A program made the position numbers and the translations under genes. 64,000 bases of DNA from Candidatus Pantoea deserta. GTDB lineage: Bacteria > Pseudomonadota > Gammaproteobacteria > Enterobacterales > Enterobacteriaceae. The stretch covers positions 248,001 through 312,000 of the forward strand of contig NZ_RMVG01000003.1 of the NCBI RefSeq assembly GCF_003813865.1. The letters run 5' to 3'. The stretch's first letter is position 1, and each line of letters begins with the position of its first letter. The notes under the pieces were generated by a model. The model made no database searches. It was given only the letters and a program-made list of their open reading frames with translations, and had not been told where the DNA came from. This document shows positions 26,169 through 37,261 of this stretch, one piece after another.

Positions 26169-27845
26169 ATGTTTAATCGAGTACGCGTTGTCTCCGGTCT
26201 GTTAAGTGTGCTGGTGCTGTTTGTCCTGCTACAGCTGATTTCCGGAGGCGCTTTTTTTACCACGGTGAAAGCCGATAAAGAGAATTTTGCTTATAACCAG
26301 CGTCTCGCGACGCTGCAACAGGCGATGGGCACCTCATGGGTTTCACTGGTTCAGGCGCGCAATACGCTGAACCGGGCCGGGGTCCGCTATCTGCTGGATA
26401 GCCAGCAGGCTGGTTCCGGCGCCACCGTGTCAGAGCTGGTGGCGCTGGCCAACGAGGAGCTGAAGGTCGCAGACCAGGGCTTTGCTGACTTCAACGCCAA
26501 TTTGTCCGAGAAGGGTAAAACCGCCCAGAACGTGCTGACCCTCCAGGCAAACTACAAAGCCTACCGCGACGCGCTGGCGGAGCTGATTGGTTTTCTCGGC
26601 GCCGGCAATTTCAAAGGATTTGTCGATCAGCCGACGCAAGGTTTTCAGGACAAGTTTGAAAAGGATTACACCGCGTGGCTGAACTACAACCTGGTGCTGG
26701 CAAAGCAGGGTATTGACGCCAATAACAACGCCTATGAACGCGCGATTATGATGGCGCTCGGCCTGGTGATTATCACGCTGCTGCTGAGCCTGCTGGTGTG
26801 GACGCTGATGCGCCGCGCGCTGATTAGCCCGTTGAAGCAGAGCATTGAGCAGATCCGTCATATCGCGCGCGGCGATCTGACTCAGCCAGTGACCTTTACC
26901 GTACGCAACGAGCTGGGCGAACTGCTGGAAGCGCTGCAACACATGCAGCAGGAGCTGGTGCGCACCGTCTCTACCGTGCGTGACGGCGCAGACGCGATTT
27001 ATACCGGCGCCAGCGAAATCGCCGTGGGCAACAACGATCTCTCCTCCCGTACCGAAGAGCAGGCCGCCTCGCTGGAGCAGACCGCCGCCAGCATGGAGCA
27101 GCTTACCGCTACCGTGAAGCAGAACGCCGAAAACGCCCGTCAGGCGTCGCAGCTGGCGCTGAACGCCTCTGAAACCGCGCAGCAGGGCGGCAAAGTGGTG
27201 GATGGCGTGGTGAAAACCATGAGCGAGATTGCAGGCAGCTCGAAGAAAATCGCCGACATCACCAGCGTGATTGACGGCATCGCCTTCCAGACCAATATCC
27301 TGGCGCTTAACGCGGCGGTGGAGGCGGCGCGCGCCGGCGAGCAGGGTCGCGGCTTTGCCGTGGTCGCGGGCGAAGTGCGCAGTCTGGCGCAGCGCAGCGC
27401 TCAGGCGGCGAAAGAGATCAAGGCGCTGATTGAAGATTCCGTAGCGCGCGTCGATACCGGTTCCGTACTGGTAGAGAGCGCCGGTGAAACCATGCATGAC
27501 ATTGTGAGTGCGGTCACGCGCGTCACCGACATCATGGGTGAAATCGCTTCGGCGTCCGACGAGCAGAGCCGCGGCATCGACCAGGTAGGTCTGGCCGTTA
27601 CCGAGATGGATCGCGTCACGCAGCAGAACGCCGCGCTGGTGGAAGAGTCCGCTTCAGCGGCCGCATCGCTGGAAGATCAGGCCAGCCGACTGAAACAGGC
27701 AGTTTCTGTGTTCAATATCGGTAAAGAATTTGTCGCCCAGGCCGTTAACAGAACTACAGCAGCGAAAAATCCGCGTCTGGATGCTCCGGTAGCCGCTTCG
27801 CGCGCGCCGGTCGTCCGCAGTGACGAAAACTGGGAAACCTTTTAA
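26169..27845 (+). CDS. tsr: Serine chemoreceptor
   Basis: 558 residues. Serine-contact residues known from E. coli Tsr are conserved at identical numbers: R64 and N68 in ARNTLNRAG and T156 in DQPTQG. Two membrane helices, HAMP, the signalling hairpin and the NWETF tether complete it. I start at ATG 26169 (MFNRVRVV), five bases after GAGG; GTG 26163 would add two residues. In E. coli tsr lies elsewhere; here it sits in the che cluster, before cheR. Confidence 0.92.
   Translation: MFNRVRVVSGLLSVLVLFVLLQLISGGAFFTTVKADKENFAYNQRLATLQQAMGTSWVSLVQARNTLNRAGVRYLLDSQQAGSGATVSELVALANEELKVADQGFADFNANLSEKGKTAQNVLTLQANYKAYRDALAELIGFLGAGNFKGFVDQPTQGFQDKFEKDYTAWLNYNLVLAKQGIDANNNAYERAIMMALGLVIITLLLSLLVWTLMRRALISPLKQSIEQIRHIARGDLTQPVTFTVRNELGELLEALQHMQQELVRTVSTVRDGADAIYTGASEIAVGNNDLSSRTEEQAASLEQTAASMEQLTATVKQNAENARQASQLALNASETAQQGGKVVDGVVKTMSEIAGSSKKIADITSVIDGIAFQTNILALNAAVEAARAGEQGRGFAVVAGEVRSLAQRSAQAAKEIKALIEDSVARVDTGSVLVESAGETMHDIVSAVTRVTDIMGEIASASDEQSRGIDQVGLAVTEMDRVTQQNAALVEESASAAASLEDQASRLKQAVSVFNIGKEFVAQAVNRTTAAKNPRLDAPVAASRAPVVRSDENWETF
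26955..27714 (+). repeat. Homogenised receptor signalling-domain repeat, unit 3
   Basis: Third of the gap-free 760-base repeats. It is slightly more diverged at its 3' end than units 1 and 2. Confidence 0.78.
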
Positions 27846-27856
27846 TCGCCTGGATG

Positions 27857-27882
27857 GCCGGTCGGCGGCAGCGCCGACCGGC
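27857..27882 (+). terminator. Hairpin after tsr
   Basis: Perfect 11-bp GC-rich stem (27857-27867 with 27872-27882), loop GCAG, no T-run. Probably a partial terminator or RNA-stability hairpin, with read-through into cheR. Confidence 0.55.
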
Positions 27883-27929
27883 ATAGCAGCAAAATTTAAT
27901 CAGTGAAGTACGGTGCCAGGTGACCTGAA

Positions 27930-28805
27930 ATGAAGAAATCGACGTTACTGGATCAAAACGAAGCGACAACGCTGCTCTCCCAGATGGTGCAGCGTCTGCC
28001 GCTCTCGGATACACATTTTCGTCGTATCAGCCAGCTGATCTATCAGCGCGCAGGCATTGTGCTGGCCGATCATAAACGTGAGATGGTTTACAACCGCCTG
28101 GTGCGTCGCCTGCGCACGCTGAATATTGATGATTTTGGCCGCTATCTGGCGCTGCTGGAGAACGACGCCAACAGCGCAGAGTGGCAGGCCTTTATTAACG
28201 CGCTCACCACCAACCTGACGGCCTTTTTTCGCGAGGCGCACCATTTTCCCGTGCTGGCGGACCATGCGCGCAAGCGCAACGGCAGCTTTAACGTCTGGTG
28301 CGCGGCGGCCTCGACCGGCGAGGAGCCTTACTCCATCGCCATGACGCTGGCGGAAACGCTGGGTAGCGGACCGGGAAAATTTCAGGTGCACGCCAGCGAC
28401 ATCGATACCCAGGTGCTGGAAAAAGCGGTCTCCGGCGTCTATCGCCAGGAGGAGCTGCGCACCCTGTCACAGCAGCAGCTTCAGCGCTTTTTCCTGCGCG
28501 GCACGGGGCCGCATGCCGGCATGGTGCGCGTGCGGCCGGAACTGGCGAACAGCGTCAGCTTCGCCCAGCTTAACCTGCTGGCTAACGAGTGGTCGCTGCC
28601 AGGTCCGTTCGATGCAATTTTTTGTCGCAACGTGATGATCTATTTCGATAAAGAGACGCAGGAGAAGATTCTGCGTCGGTTTGTTCCCCTGCTGAAGCCG
28701 GGCGGTCTGCTGTTTGCCGGTCACTCAGAGAACTTTAGTCAGATCAGCAAAGAGTTCTGGCTGCGCGGGCAAACCGTCTATGGACTGACGAAGGAAAGAC
28801 GATGA
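27930..28805 (+). CDS. cheR: Chemoreceptor methyltransferase CheR
   Basis: 291 residues. It methylates receptor glutamates using S-adenosylmethionine. An N-terminal helical domain precedes the SAM domain ([19 protein letters not shown]). The [14 protein letters not shown] and LFAGHSENF motifs follow. It docks on the NWETF tails of the three upstream receptors. It overlaps cheB by ATGA. Confidence 0.96.
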   Translation: MKKSTLLDQNEATTLLSQMVQRLPLSDTHFRRISQLIYQRAGIVLADHKREMVYNRLVRRLRTLNIDDFGRYLALLENDANSAEWQAFINALTTNLTAFFREAHHFPVLADHARKRNGSFNVWCAAASTGEEPYSIAMTLAETLGSGPGKFQVHASDIDTQVLEKAVSGVYRQEELRTLSQQQLQRFFLRGTGPHAGMVRVRPELANSVSFAQLNLLANEWSLPGPFDAIFCRNVMIYFDKETQEKILRRFVPLLKPGGLLFAGHSENFSQISKEFWLRGQTVYGLTKERR

Positions 28806-29851
28806 GCAAAATCACCGTGATGTGCGTGGATGACTCCGCGCTGATGCGACAGCTGATGACCGAAATCATCAACAGCCATCCCGACATGGAGATGGTGGCC
28901 ACCGCGCCCGATCCGCTGGTCGCTCGCGACTTGATTAAGCAGTACAACCCGCAGGTGTTGACGCTGGACGTTGAGATGCCGCGCATGGATGGTCTCGACT
29001 TCCTTGAGAAGCTGATGCGTCTGCGTCCGATGCCGGTAGTGATGGTCTCGTCGCTGACCGGCAAAGGCTCAGAGATTACCCTGCGCGCGCTGGAGCTGGG
29101 CGCGGTGGATTTTGTCACCAAACCGCAGCTCGGCATTCGCGAGGGGATGCTGGCCTATAGCCAGATGATCGCCGACAAGATCCGCGCGGCGGCGCGTGCA
29201 CGACTGCATGCCCGTCCGTCAATGCCTGCGCCGGTCACGCTCAAAGCGGGTCCGCTGCTCAGTAGTGAAAAACTGATTGCGATTGGCTCCTCCACGGGCG
29301 GAACCGAAGCGATCCGCCATGTGCTTCAGCCGCTGCCGCCGACCAGTCCGGCGCTGATGATTACTCAGCATATGCCGCCGGGCTTTACCAAATCCTTTGC
29401 CGAGCGTCTCAACAAGCTCTGCCAGATTACGGTGAAAGAGGCGGAAGACGGCGAACGCATTTTGCCTGGACACGCCTATATCGCGCCGGGCGCTATGCAT
29501 ATGGAGCTGGGGCGTAGCGGCGCGAACTATGTGGTGAAACTGAATGACGGCCCCCCGGTGAACCGACATAAGCCGTCGGTGGATGTGCTGTTCAAATCGG
29601 TGGCGACCAATGCCGGACGCAACGCCGTTGGCGTCATCCTTACCGGAATGGGCAACGACGGCGCGGCGGGCATGCTGGAAATGCACCGCGCCGGCGCCTG
29701 GACGATTGCGCAGAACGAAGCGTCCTGCGTGGTCTTTGGAATGCCCCGCGAAGCTATCGCCAGCGGCGGCGTGAGCGAAATTCTGGATTTAGGCAACATC
29801 AGCCAGCACATGCTGGCAAAAATTAGCGCCGGACAGGCACTGCGTATTTAA
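28802..29851 (+). CDS. cheB: Chemoreceptor methylesterase/deamidase CheB
   Basis: 349 residues. Receiver domain with acidic D10/D11 and phospho-acceptor D56 ([12 protein letters not shown]), linker, then the methylesterase domain. The catalytic Ser is in [11 protein letters not shown], the His in ITQHMPPGF and the Asp in LTGMGNDGA. Translationally coupled to cheR. Confidence 0.96.
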   Translation: MSKITVMCVDDSALMRQLMTEIINSHPDMEMVATAPDPLVARDLIKQYNPQVLTLDVEMPRMDGLDFLEKLMRLRPMPVVMVSSLTGKGSEITLRALELGAVDFVTKPQLGIREGMLAYSQMIADKIRAAARARLHARPSMPAPVTLKAGPLLSSEKLIAIGSSTGGTEAIRHVLQPLPPTSPALMITQHMPPGFTKSFAERLNKLCQITVKEAEDGERILPGHAYIAPGAMHMELGRSGANYVVKLNDGPPVNRHKPSVDVLFKSVATNAGRNAVGVILTGMGNDGAAGMLEMHRAGAWTIAQNEASCVVFGMPREAIASGGVSEILDLGNISQHMLAKISAGQALRI

Positions 29852-29890
29852 CAGGCCCGTCCTGCCGGGCGAGATAACACAGGAGTAATT

Positions 29891-30280
29891 ATGGTTGATA
29901 AAAACATGCGCTTTTTGGTGGTGGACGACTTCAACACGATGCGCCGCATCGTGCGTAACCTGCTGAAAGAGCTGGGCTTCAATAACGTCGAAGAAGCAGA
30001 AGACGGCGTGGATGCCCTCGGCAAGCTGAAGGCAGGCGGTTTCGACTTCGTCATTTCTGACTGGAACATGCCGAACATGGATGGGTTGCAGCTGCTGCAA
30101 ACCATTCGCGCCGACGCCGCGCTGGGCAAGCTGCCCGTGCTGATGGTCACGGCAGAGGCGAAGAAAGAGAACATTATCGCGGCCGCGCAGGCCGGCGCCA
30201 GCGGTTACGTGGTGAAGCCATTCACCGCCGCGACGCTGGAAGAAAAATTAGGCAAGATCTTCGAAAAACTGGGCATGTAA
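29891..30280 (+). CDS. cheY: Chemotaxis response regulator CheY
   Basis: 129-residue single receiver domain. D12, D13, D57 ([13 protein letters not shown]), T87 and K109 are all at the canonical E. coli numbers. Phospho-CheY binds the flagellar switch to cause tumbling. Ribosome site AGGAG precedes the ATG. Confidence 0.97.
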   Translation: MVDKNMRFLVVDDFNTMRRIVRNLLKELGFNNVEEAEDGVDALGKLKAGGFDFVISDWNMPNMDGLQLLQTIRADAALGKLPVLMVTAEAKKENIIAAAQAGASGYVVKPFTAATLEEKLGKIFEKLGM

Positions 30281-30289
30281 GGAGATGTG

Positions 30290-30931
30290 ATGAGCGACCT
30301 TCCGAAACCAACTGAGGATGCCTCGGCACACGATATCATTGCTCGCATTGGCTCGCTGACGCGCATGCTGCGCGACAGTCTGCGCGAGCTGGGGCTGGAC
30401 AAAGCCATTGCCGATGCGGCTGAAGCCATTCCCGATGCCCGCGACCGTCTGGACTATGTAGTGCAGATGACGGCGCAGGCTGCTGACCGTGCGCTGAACT
30501 GCGTCGAAGCGGCGCAGCCGCATCAGGATAAAATGGAAGCCGGGGCAACCCAGCTGAAAGGACGTTGGGACCAATGGTTTGAAAACCCGATTGAGCTGGC
30601 CGATGCGCGAGAGTTGGTGACGGATACGCGCGAATTCCTCACCGCCGTGCCAGAGCATACGTCCTTTACCAACAAACAGCTGCTTGAAATCATGATGGCG
30701 CAGGATTTCCAGGACCTCACCGGTCAGGTTATCAAGCGCATGATGGATGTGATTCAGGAGATTGAGCGTCAGCTGCTGATGGTACTGCTGGAAAATATGC
30801 CGGAAGTCAGCGCCGAGAAGCGTCAGGAGGGCACCAGCCTGCTGAATGGTCCGCAAATCCACGCCGATGCGCCAGGCGTGGTGGCGAACCAGGATCAGGT
30901 TGATGACCTGCTGGATAGCCTGGGTTTCTGA
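30290..30931 (+). CDS. cheZ: CheY-P phosphatase CheZ
   Basis: 213 residues, long helical hairpin. The catalytic D142 and Q146 in [12 protein letters not shown] correspond to D143/Q147 of E. coli. The C-terminal CheY-binding peptide [12 protein letters not shown] is intact. ATG 30290 is chosen over GTG 30287 because GGAG (30281-30284) then sits five bases away. Confidence 0.96.
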   Translation: MSDLPKPTEDASAHDIIARIGSLTRMLRDSLRELGLDKAIADAAEAIPDARDRLDYVVQMTAQAADRALNCVEAAQPHQDKMEAGATQLKGRWDQWFENPIELADARELVTDTREFLTAVPEHTSFTNKQLLEIMMAQDFQDLTGQVIKRMMDVIQEIERQLLMVLLENMPEVSAEKRQEGTSLLNGPQIHADAPGVVANQDQVDDLLDSLGF

Positions 30932-30948
30932 CATCGGTTTTAGCCTCA

Positions 30949-30985
30949 GATCGGGCGGCGCTACGCCGCCCGATCGTTATTCGTT
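30949..30985 (+). terminator. Terminator after cheZ
   Basis: Perfect 12-bp GC-rich stem (30949-30960 with 30964-30975), loop CTA, then a moderately T-rich tail. Separates the che genes from flhBAE. Confidence 0.7.
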
Positions 30986-31090
30986 TGCCTTATGGCGAAA
31001 TTACCCCGCTTTTTCTCCGCTTAATCGCCGCTTTAACCGCGACGTACTTTGGCATCCTGTGCTCAGAATTCCCATCCACTGAGGTTTGTC

Positions 31091-32242
31091 GTGGCTGAAG
31101 AGAGCGACGAGGACAAAACAGAATCGCCCACCGCCCACCGGCTGGAAAAAGCACGGGAAGAGGGGCAGATTCCGCGATCGCGCGAGCTGACATCGGTGCT
31201 GATGCTGCTGGCGGGGCTGATGATCCTGTGGCTGGGCGGCACGCTGATGGCGCGTCAGCTCGCGGCGATGGTCGCCTCCGGGCTGCGCTTCGACCACAGT
31301 ATGGTCAGCGACAGCAAGCTGATTATCGGTCATATCAGCAGTCTGATCGGCCAGGCCGTAATGGCGCTGCTGCCCCTCATGGGCGGCCTGGTGCTGGTGG
31401 CGATCGCCGCGCCGATGCTGCTGGGCGGCCTGGTGATCAGCGGCAAATCCATCAAGATGGATTTTAAAAAGCTTAACCCGCTGCCGGGGTTTTCGCGCAT
31501 GTTCGCCGCGCAGGCCTGGACCGAGCTGTTCAAAGGGGTGCTGAAAGCGGTGCTGGTGGGCTGCGTAGGCGGCTGGTACATCTGGTCGCACTGGCCGGAG
31601 ATGCTGCGCCTGATTAGCCAGTCGCCCAGCAATGCGCTGATGCACGGGCTGGAGATGATTGCCGCCTGCTGCGCGCTGGTTATTCTGGGGCTGATCCCGA
31701 TGGTGGGGTACGACGTCTTCTGGCAGCTTTACAGCCACTTTAAAAAGCTGCGCATGTCACGTCAGGAAATCCGCGACGAATTTAAGCAGCAGGAAGGCGA
31801 CCCGCACGTCAAAGGGCGTATTCGTCAGGCGATGCGCGCCGCCGCGCGCCGCCGCATGATGGCCGATGTGCCGAAGGCGGACGTGATTGTGACCAACCCG
31901 ACGCACTACTCGGTGGCCTTGCAGTACAACGAGAAAAAGATGAGCGCGCCGAAGGTGGTCGCTAAGGGCGCGGGCGAGGTGGCGTTGAAAATCCGTGAAG
32001 TGGCCGCCGAACATCGTATTCCGCTGCTGGAGGCGCCGCCGCTGGCGCGCGCGCTCTATCGACATACTGAAATCGGTCAGCAGATCCCCGGCGCGCTCTA
32101 TGCGGCGGTGGCGGAAGTGCTGGCCTGGGTCTGGCAGCTGCGTCGCTGGAAGCGCGAAGGCGGCCTGATACCCAACAAACCCAAAAACCTGCCGGTTCCG
32201 GCAGAGATGGACTTTGCAGGAGAGAAGCAAAACGATGGCTAA
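31091..32242 (+). CDS. flhB: Flagellar export-gate switch protein FlhB
   Basis: 383 residues. An N-terminal domain with four membrane helices precedes the cytoplasmic autocleaving domain with NPTH (VIVTNPTHYSVAL, near residue 270), which switches export from rod/hook to filament substrates. The start is GTG 31091 (VAEESDEDKTE, as in E. coli), with GAGG upstream. The ATG 14 codons earlier lacks homology. Confidence 0.96.
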   Translation: MAEESDEDKTESPTAHRLEKAREEGQIPRSRELTSVLMLLAGLMILWLGGTLMARQLAAMVASGLRFDHSMVSDSKLIIGHISSLIGQAVMALLPLMGGLVLVAIAAPMLLGGLVISGKSIKMDFKKLNPLPGFSRMFAAQAWTELFKGVLKAVLVGCVGGWYIWSHWPEMLRLISQSPSNALMHGLEMIAACCALVILGLIPMVGYDVFWQLYSHFKKLRMSRQEIRDEFKQQEGDPHVKGRIRQAMRAAARRRMMADVPKADVIVTNPTHYSVALQYNEKKMSAPKVVAKGAGEVALKIREVAAEHRIPLLEAPPLARALYRHTEIGQQIPGALYAAVAEVLAWVWQLRRWKREGGLIPNKPKNLPVPAEMDFAGEKQNDG

Positions 32243-34328
32243 CCTGGCCGCAAAACTGCGTTTACCGAACAACCTGAAAGACACGCAATGGCAGGTGCTT
32301 GCCGGTCCCGTGTTAATCATGATGATCCTGTCGATGATGGTGCTGCCGCTGCCCGCCTTCATTCTCGATCTGCTGTTCACCTTTAATATCGCGCTCTCCA
32401 TTATGGTGCTGTTGGTCGCGATGTTCACCCAGCGCACGCTGGAGTTCGCCGCCTTTCCCACCATTCTGCTGTTCTCTACGCTGCTGCGTCTGGCGCTAAA
32501 CGTCGCCTCGACGCGTATTATCCTGATGGAAGGCCACACCGGCGCAGGCGCGGCCGGACGCGTCGTCGAAGCCTTCGGTCACTTCCTGGTAGGCGGCAAC
32601 TTCGCTATCGGTATCGTGGTGTTCGTTATCCTGGTGGTGATCAACTTTATGGTGATTACCAAAGGCGCCGGGCGTATCGCGGAAGTGGGCGCGCGCTTTG
32701 TGCTGGACGGGATGCCCGGTAAGCAGATGGCGATCGACGCCGATCTCAACGCCGGTTTGATCGGCGAAGAAGAGGCGAAAAAACGGCGTACCGAAGTCAC
32801 CCAGGAAGCTGACTTTTACGGCTCGATGGACGGCGCCAGTAAGTTCGTGCGCGGCGACGCCATCGCCGGAATCATCATTATGGTGATCAATATCATCGGC
32901 GGGCTGCTGGTAGGCGTGGTGCAGCACGGCATGGATATTGGTCACGCAGGCGAGACCTATACGCTGCTGACCATCGGTGACGGCCTGGTGGCGCAGATCC
33001 CGGCGCTGGTGATCTCCACCGCAGCGGGCGTGATCGTTACGCGCGTCGGCACCGATCAGGATGTCGGCGAGCAGATGGTCGGGCAGCTGTTCAAAAACCC
33101 GCGCGTCATGCTGCTCAGCGCCGGCGTGCTGGGGCTGCTGGGGCTGGTGCCAGGGATGCCGAACTTTGTGTTCCTGCTGTTTACCGGCGCGCTGCTGGGC
33201 CTGGCCTGGTGGATGCGCGGTCGCGAAATGGAGGCGAAGAAAAAGCCGGAAACCGCCAGCAGTAGCCTGGTGAAACCTTCAGAGACGCCGGCCAACACCG
33301 AAGCCTCCTGGACTGATGTACAGCTTGAAGACTCGCTGGGCATGGAAGTGGGCTATCGCCTGATCCCGATGGTCGATAATACGCAAAACGGCGAGCTGCT
33401 GGGGCGTATCCGCAGCATCCGTAAAAAGGTGGCGCAGGATGTCGGCTTTCTGCCGCCGGTGGTGCATATTCGCGACAATATGGAGCTGCCGCCTGCGCGC
33501 TACCGCATTCTGATGAAGGGCGTAGAGATTGGCAGCGGCGACGCCTATCCGGGGCGCTGGATGGCGATTAACCCCGGAACGGCGGCGGGCACGCTGCCGG
33601 GCGAGGCGACCGTGGATCCGGCGTTCGGGCTGGCGGCGATCTGGATCGACAGCGCGCTGAAAGAGCAGGCGCAGATTCAGGGCTTTACCGTGGTCGAAGC
33701 GAGCACCGTGGTCGCTACCCACCTTAATCATCTAATCGGCCAGTACGCCAGCGAGCTGTTTGGCCGTCAGGAGGCGCAGCAGCTGCTCGACCGCGTCAGC
33801 CAGGAGATGCCGAAGCTTACGGAAGACCTGGTGCCGGGGGTAATCTCTCTGACCACGCTGCACAAGGTGCTGCAAAATCTGCTGACCGAGCGCGTCTCTA
33901 TCCGCGATATGCGCACGATTATTGAAACCCTGGCGGAGCACGCGCCAGTGCAGAGCGACCCTCAGGAGCTGACCAGCGCGGTGCGCGTGGCGTTAGGCCG
34001 CGCGATTACGCAGCAGTGGTTCCCTGGCAACAGCGAAGTGCAGGTGATTGGACTCGATGCCACGCTGGAGCGTCTGCTGTTGCAGGCGTTGCAGGGCGGC
34101 GGCGGGCTGGAGCCTGGCCTGGCCGATCGGCTTCTGGAGCAGGCGCAGGCCGCGCTTCAGCGACAGGAGATGCTGGGCGCGCCGCCGGTGCTGCTGGTTA
34201 ATCATCCGCTGCGCGCGCTGCTGGCGCGCTTCCTGCGCCGTAACCTGCCGCAGCTGGTGGTGCTTTCTAATATGGAGCTGACCGATAACCGGCAGATCCG
34301 TATGACCGCCACCATTGGAGGCAAATAG
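32235..34328 (+). CDS. flhA: Flagellar export apparatus protein FlhA
   Basis: 697 residues. Eight predicted membrane helices in the first half precede a large cytoplasmic domain that forms the nonameric export ring and docks chaperone-substrate complexes. The FHIPEP-family sequence is nearly identical to E. coli (TRIILMEGHTGAGAAGRVVE, GARFVLDGMPGKQMAIDAD). ATG 32235 overlaps the flhB end by eight bases. The linker at about residues 335-355 differs from E. coli. Confidence 0.97.
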   Translation: MANLAAKLRLPNNLKDTQWQVLAGPVLIMMILSMMVLPLPAFILDLLFTFNIALSIMVLLVAMFTQRTLEFAAFPTILLFSTLLRLALNVASTRIILMEGHTGAGAAGRVVEAFGHFLVGGNFAIGIVVFVILVVINFMVITKGAGRIAEVGARFVLDGMPGKQMAIDADLNAGLIGEEEAKKRRTEVTQEADFYGSMDGASKFVRGDAIAGIIIMVINIIGGLLVGVVQHGMDIGHAGETYTLLTIGDGLVAQIPALVISTAAGVIVTRVGTDQDVGEQMVGQLFKNPRVMLLSAGVLGLLGLVPGMPNFVFLLFTGALLGLAWWMRGREMEAKKKPETASSSLVKPSETPANTEASWTDVQLEDSLGMEVGYRLIPMVDNTQNGELLGRIRSIRKKVAQDVGFLPPVVHIRDNMELPPARYRILMKGVEIGSGDAYPGRWMAINPGTAAGTLPGEATVDPAFGLAAIWIDSALKEQAQIQGFTVVEASTVVATHLNHLIGQYASELFGRQEAQQLLDRVSQEMPKLTEDLVPGVISLTTLHKVLQNLLTERVSIRDMRTIIETLAEHAPVQSDPQELTSAVRVALGRAITQQWFPGNSEVQVIGLDATLERLLLQALQGGGGLEPGLADRLLEQAQAALQRQEMLGAPPVLLVNHPLRALLARFLRRNLPQLVVLSNMELTDNRQIRMTATIGGK

Positions 34329-34726
34329 TGCGCGGCGGGCTGGTGGCGCTGCTGATGCTGGCGTCGCTGCCGCTCTGGGCCGCGTCGGGCGCGTGGCACG
34401 CCAGCGTCAGCGGTCCGGCGCTCAGCCAGCGCGGCAGCTGGGTCAAATCAAAACCGCTGGCGCCGCCGCCGGGCGTTTCCGGCGCGGTGCAGGCGATCAA
34501 CTGGCGCTATCAGCTGACCGCGCCTGCGCCAGCAGGATTACAGGTGAAGCTGTGCGGCACGCAGCGCTGTGCGACGCTGGAAGGCGGCAGCGGCATAACG
34601 CGCGAACTGGCTCATCTTGATGCGGGCGAAACGCTGCATATGGTCTTTGGCGTAGCAGGTCAGGGCGCGCTGCCGCCGGGCTTGCGGGTGCTGAGCAGCG
34701 AAGTGATGGTGAATTATCAGAATTAA
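34328..34726 (+). CDS. flhE: Flagellar protein FlhE
   Basis: 132-residue periplasmic protein with a signal peptide ending near ALWAASG. It is linked in Salmonella and E. coli to sealing the export gate against proton leak. It starts at GTG 34328, sharing one base with the flhA stop. Two cysteines (LCGTQRC) may form a disulfide. Last gene of flhBAE, followed by a strong terminator. Confidence 0.9.
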   Translation: MRGGLVALLMLASLPLWAASGAWHASVSGPALSQRGSWVKSKPLAPPPGVSGAVQAINWRYQLTAPAPAGLQVKLCGTQRCATLEGGSGITRELAHLDAGETLHMVFGVAGQGALPPGLRVLSSEVMVNYQN

Positions 34727-34752
34727 AAAACCCCGCTGCGGCGGGGTTTTTT
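34725..34752. terminator. Bidirectional terminator between flhE and argS
   Basis: Stem 34725-34736 with 34741-34752, loop TGCG, flanked by an A-run and a T-run, so it works on both strands. Confidence 0.88.
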
Positions 34753-34904
34753 GGCAGAAAAGAGGCAGAAGCGGATAGCCTGGCGCGAGGGCAGCGTCGC
34801 CTGTAGCTTCTCTGCGCGCGCCGTCTCGTTGCGTCGCTAAACGGGCCGACGCGCCGTGTCAGGCCGATCCCTGCCAGCGGCGTATCAGGCCCTTCGGCCG
34901 TTTG

Positions 34905-36635
34905 TTACATGCGCTCTACCGTTTTAATGCCCAGAGTATCGAGACCCTGCTTCAGCGTTTTCGCGGTCAGCGCGGCCAGCTGGAGGCGGCTCTGGCGCGT
35001 GGCGTCATCGTCTGCGCTGAGGATCGGGCAGTGCTCATAGAAGCCTGAGAACAGCCCCGCCAGGTCGTAGAGATAGGCGCACATTACATGCGGCGTGCCG
35101 TCGCGCGCCACCTGAGTAATGGTCTCTTCAAACTGCAACAGGCGCGTGGCCAGCTGCGCTTCGCGATCTTCTGTAATCACCAGCGGCGCGTCAAGAGTGT
35201 CAGCGTCGACACCGGCCTTACGGAATACAGAGAGCACGCGCGTATAGGCATACTGCATATAAGGCGCGGTATTGCCCTCGAACGCCAGCATATTATCCCA
35301 GTCGAAAATATAATCAGTGGTGCGGCTTTTCGACAGATCGGCATATTTCACCGCGCCGATGCCGACCACTTCCGCCAGCTGCTGTAGCTCGGCTTCGCTC
35401 ATCTCCGGGTTCTTTTCACGCACCAGCGTCAGCGCGCGATCGTGCGCCTCTTCCAGCAGATCGGTCAGCTTGATGGTGCCGCCGCTGCGGGTTTTAAAGG
35501 GACGGCCATCTTTGCCCAGCATCATGCCGAACGCATGGTGCTCCAGCGGCACGGATTCAGGTACGTAGCCCGCTTTGCGCACGATGGTCCACGCCTGTTG
35601 CAGATGCTGGTGCTGACGGGAATCGATGTAGTAGAGCACGCGGTCAGCGTGCAGCGTCTCGTAGCGATATTTGGCGCAGGCGATGTCGGTGGTGGTGTAG
35701 AGGTAGCCGCCATCTTTCTTCTGAATGATGACGCCCATCGGCTCGCCTTCTTTGTTCTGGAACTCATCCAGAAAGACCACGGTCGCGCCTTCGCTGGTCA
35801 CCGCCAGCCCTTTCTCACGCAGATCGGCGACGATGCCGGGCAGCATATCGTTATAGAGGCTTTCCCCCATCACGTCTTTGCGCGTCAGGGTGACGTTCAG
35901 GCGGTCATAAACCTTCTGGTTCTGGCTCATGGTGATATCAACCAGCTTCTTCCACATCGTGCGGCAATATTCGTCGCCGCCCTGAAGCTTCACGACGTAG
36001 GCGCGCGCGCGTTCGGCGAAGGCTTCATCTTCGTCGTAGGTGCGTTTCGCTTCGCGATAAAAGGCTTCGAGGTCGGCCAGCGCGATCGCTTCGTGATGCT
36101 CGTTCTGCTGCTTTTCCAGATAGGCGATCAGCATGCCAAACTGCGTGCCCCAGTCGCCAACGTGGTTGGCGCGGATCACCTTGTGGCCGAGAAACTCCAG
36201 CGTACGCACGGCGGCATCGCCGATAATGGTGGAGCGAACGTGGCCTACGTGCATCTCTTTCGCCACGTTGGGCGCGGAGTAGTCAACAACGATGGTCTGC
36301 GGCTCAACGGCGGCCACGCCCAGACGCGGCTGCGACAGCGCCTGTTTCGCCTGGGCGGCCAGCCAGTCGCGGTCGAGGAAAATATTGATAAAGCCCGGTC
36401 CGGCAATCTCAACTTTGCTGGCGATGCCATGCAGATCAAGATGCGTCAGCACGCTTTCAGCCAGCTGTCGTGGTGCCTGACCCAGCTTTTTAGCGACGGC
36501 CATGATGCCATTCGCCTGATAATCCCCAAACTGAACTTTAGCCGACTGACGAACCTGGGGTTCACAGTCTGCCGCCGCACCAGCTAAAATCATCGCCTGA
36601 CTGACTTTTTCGGAAAGAAGAGCCTGAATATTCAC
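34905..36635 (-). CDS. argS: Arginyl-tRNA synthetase
   Basis: 576-residue class I synthetase. An N-terminal Add-1 domain binds tRNA, the HIGH-type motif reads HVGH (129-132) and the C-terminal anticodon-binding DALR domain ends [12 protein letters not shown]. It charges tRNA-Arg and, as known for the family, needs tRNA for activation. Monocistronic, convergent with flhE. Confidence 0.97.
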   Translation of the reverse strand: MNIQALLSEKVSQAMILAGAAADCEPQVRQSAKVQFGDYQANGIMAVAKKLGQAPRQLAESVLTHLDLHGIASKVEIAGPGFINIFLDRDWLAAQAKQALSQPRLGVAAVEPQTIVVDYSAPNVAKEMHVGHVRSTIIGDAAVRTLEFLGHKVIRANHVGDWGTQFGMLIAYLEKQQNEHHEAIALADLEAFYREAKRTYDEDEAFAERARAYVVKLQGGDEYCRTMWKKLVDITMSQNQKVYDRLNVTLTRKDVMGESLYNDMLPGIVADLREKGLAVTSEGATVVFLDEFQNKEGEPMGVIIQKKDGGYLYTTTDIACAKYRYETLHADRVLYYIDSRQHQHLQQAWTIVRKAGYVPESVPLEHHAFGMMLGKDGRPFKTRSGGTIKLTDLLEEAHDRALTLVREKNPEMSEAELQQLAEVVGIGAVKYADLSKSRTTDYIFDWDNMLAFEGNTAPYMQYAYTRVLSVFRKAGVDADTLDAPLVITEDREAQLATRLLQFEETITQVARDGTPHVMCAYLYDLAGLFSGFYEHCPILSADDDATRQSRLQLAALTAKTLKQGLDTLGIKTVERM

Positions 36636-36830
36636 CGCGTTACCTTCATGTGCTAAAAGACCCGTCTGCCATACAGCGAGCCATTGCCGTCATTCTGCCA
36701 GTGCGCCCGCAGGTCGCGCAGAATGGAAAAAAGAAGAGGGGAAGTATACGTGAAATGTCTCGTTGCGTCAGCAGTCACCGCGCAGTAGAGAGCGGGGAAA
36801 CGGCGTCAGGCCGGTTTCCCTGAAGAGAAA

Positions 36831-36953
36831 TTAACGACGACGTAGATGGCGGCGAGGATTTTTGACACTTTTGTCTTCTCGCACCTTCCAGTGGCGGGAA
36901 ATTGCAAATCCCATCAGTGCGATCAGGACTGCGACAACAATTAACATAGACAT
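36831..36953 (-). CDS. Possible 40-residue single-span membrane peptide
   Basis: Leftward frame starting MSMLIVVAVLIALMGFAI, one hydrophobic helix (residues 3-18), then a basic tail rich in Arg/Lys ending HLRRR. An AAGGA ribosome site lies about eight bases before the ATG. Codon use and the helix-plus-basic-tail layout are typical of small bacterial membrane proteins, but I do not recognise a family. It lies upstream of argS in the same direction, 195 bases away. Confidence 0.55.
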   Translation of the reverse strand: MSMLIVVAVLIALMGFAISRHWKVREDKSVKNPRRHLRRR

Positions 36954-37261
36954 AGAGCCATTCCTTGTAGAGGTATTGAGTCAAATTTATAAGAAAGGGG
37001 GTGTGGCTGCAATGATTTGGCGGGCAAATAAGAGTTATCTTATTGTACTAATGAAGTTGACTTTTATCAGTAATTTAAGTCGCATCTGTTTAGTATCTGC
37101 TGGACCTGAAGAGGAGATAAATCCGAATTAAAAGCGCAAAATTAACGGTTTTTGCGCAAAATAACGGCCAAATCGGATGATTCTTATCATTTTACCGCGC
37201 CTAAAGCAGAGCGGGCGGCACTATTCATTGATTAAAAACCTTAAACTACCAGAGGGGTTTC
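36954..37261. other. Intergenic region upstream of yecM
   Basis: 308 bases with no gene. A weak Fur-box-like dyad (37176-37194, about 13 of 19 consensus positions by eye) lies 68 bases before yecM. The rest is AT-rich and holds the promoters of the small leftward ORF and yecM. Confidence 0.35.

Noticed and set aside
26430-27497. 355-codon minus-strand frame across tsr
   Set aside because: Repetitive His/Gly/Leu composition, produced by the coiled-coil codons on the other strand.
35442-36587. 381-codon plus-strand frame across argS
   Set aside because: Antisense shadow of argS.
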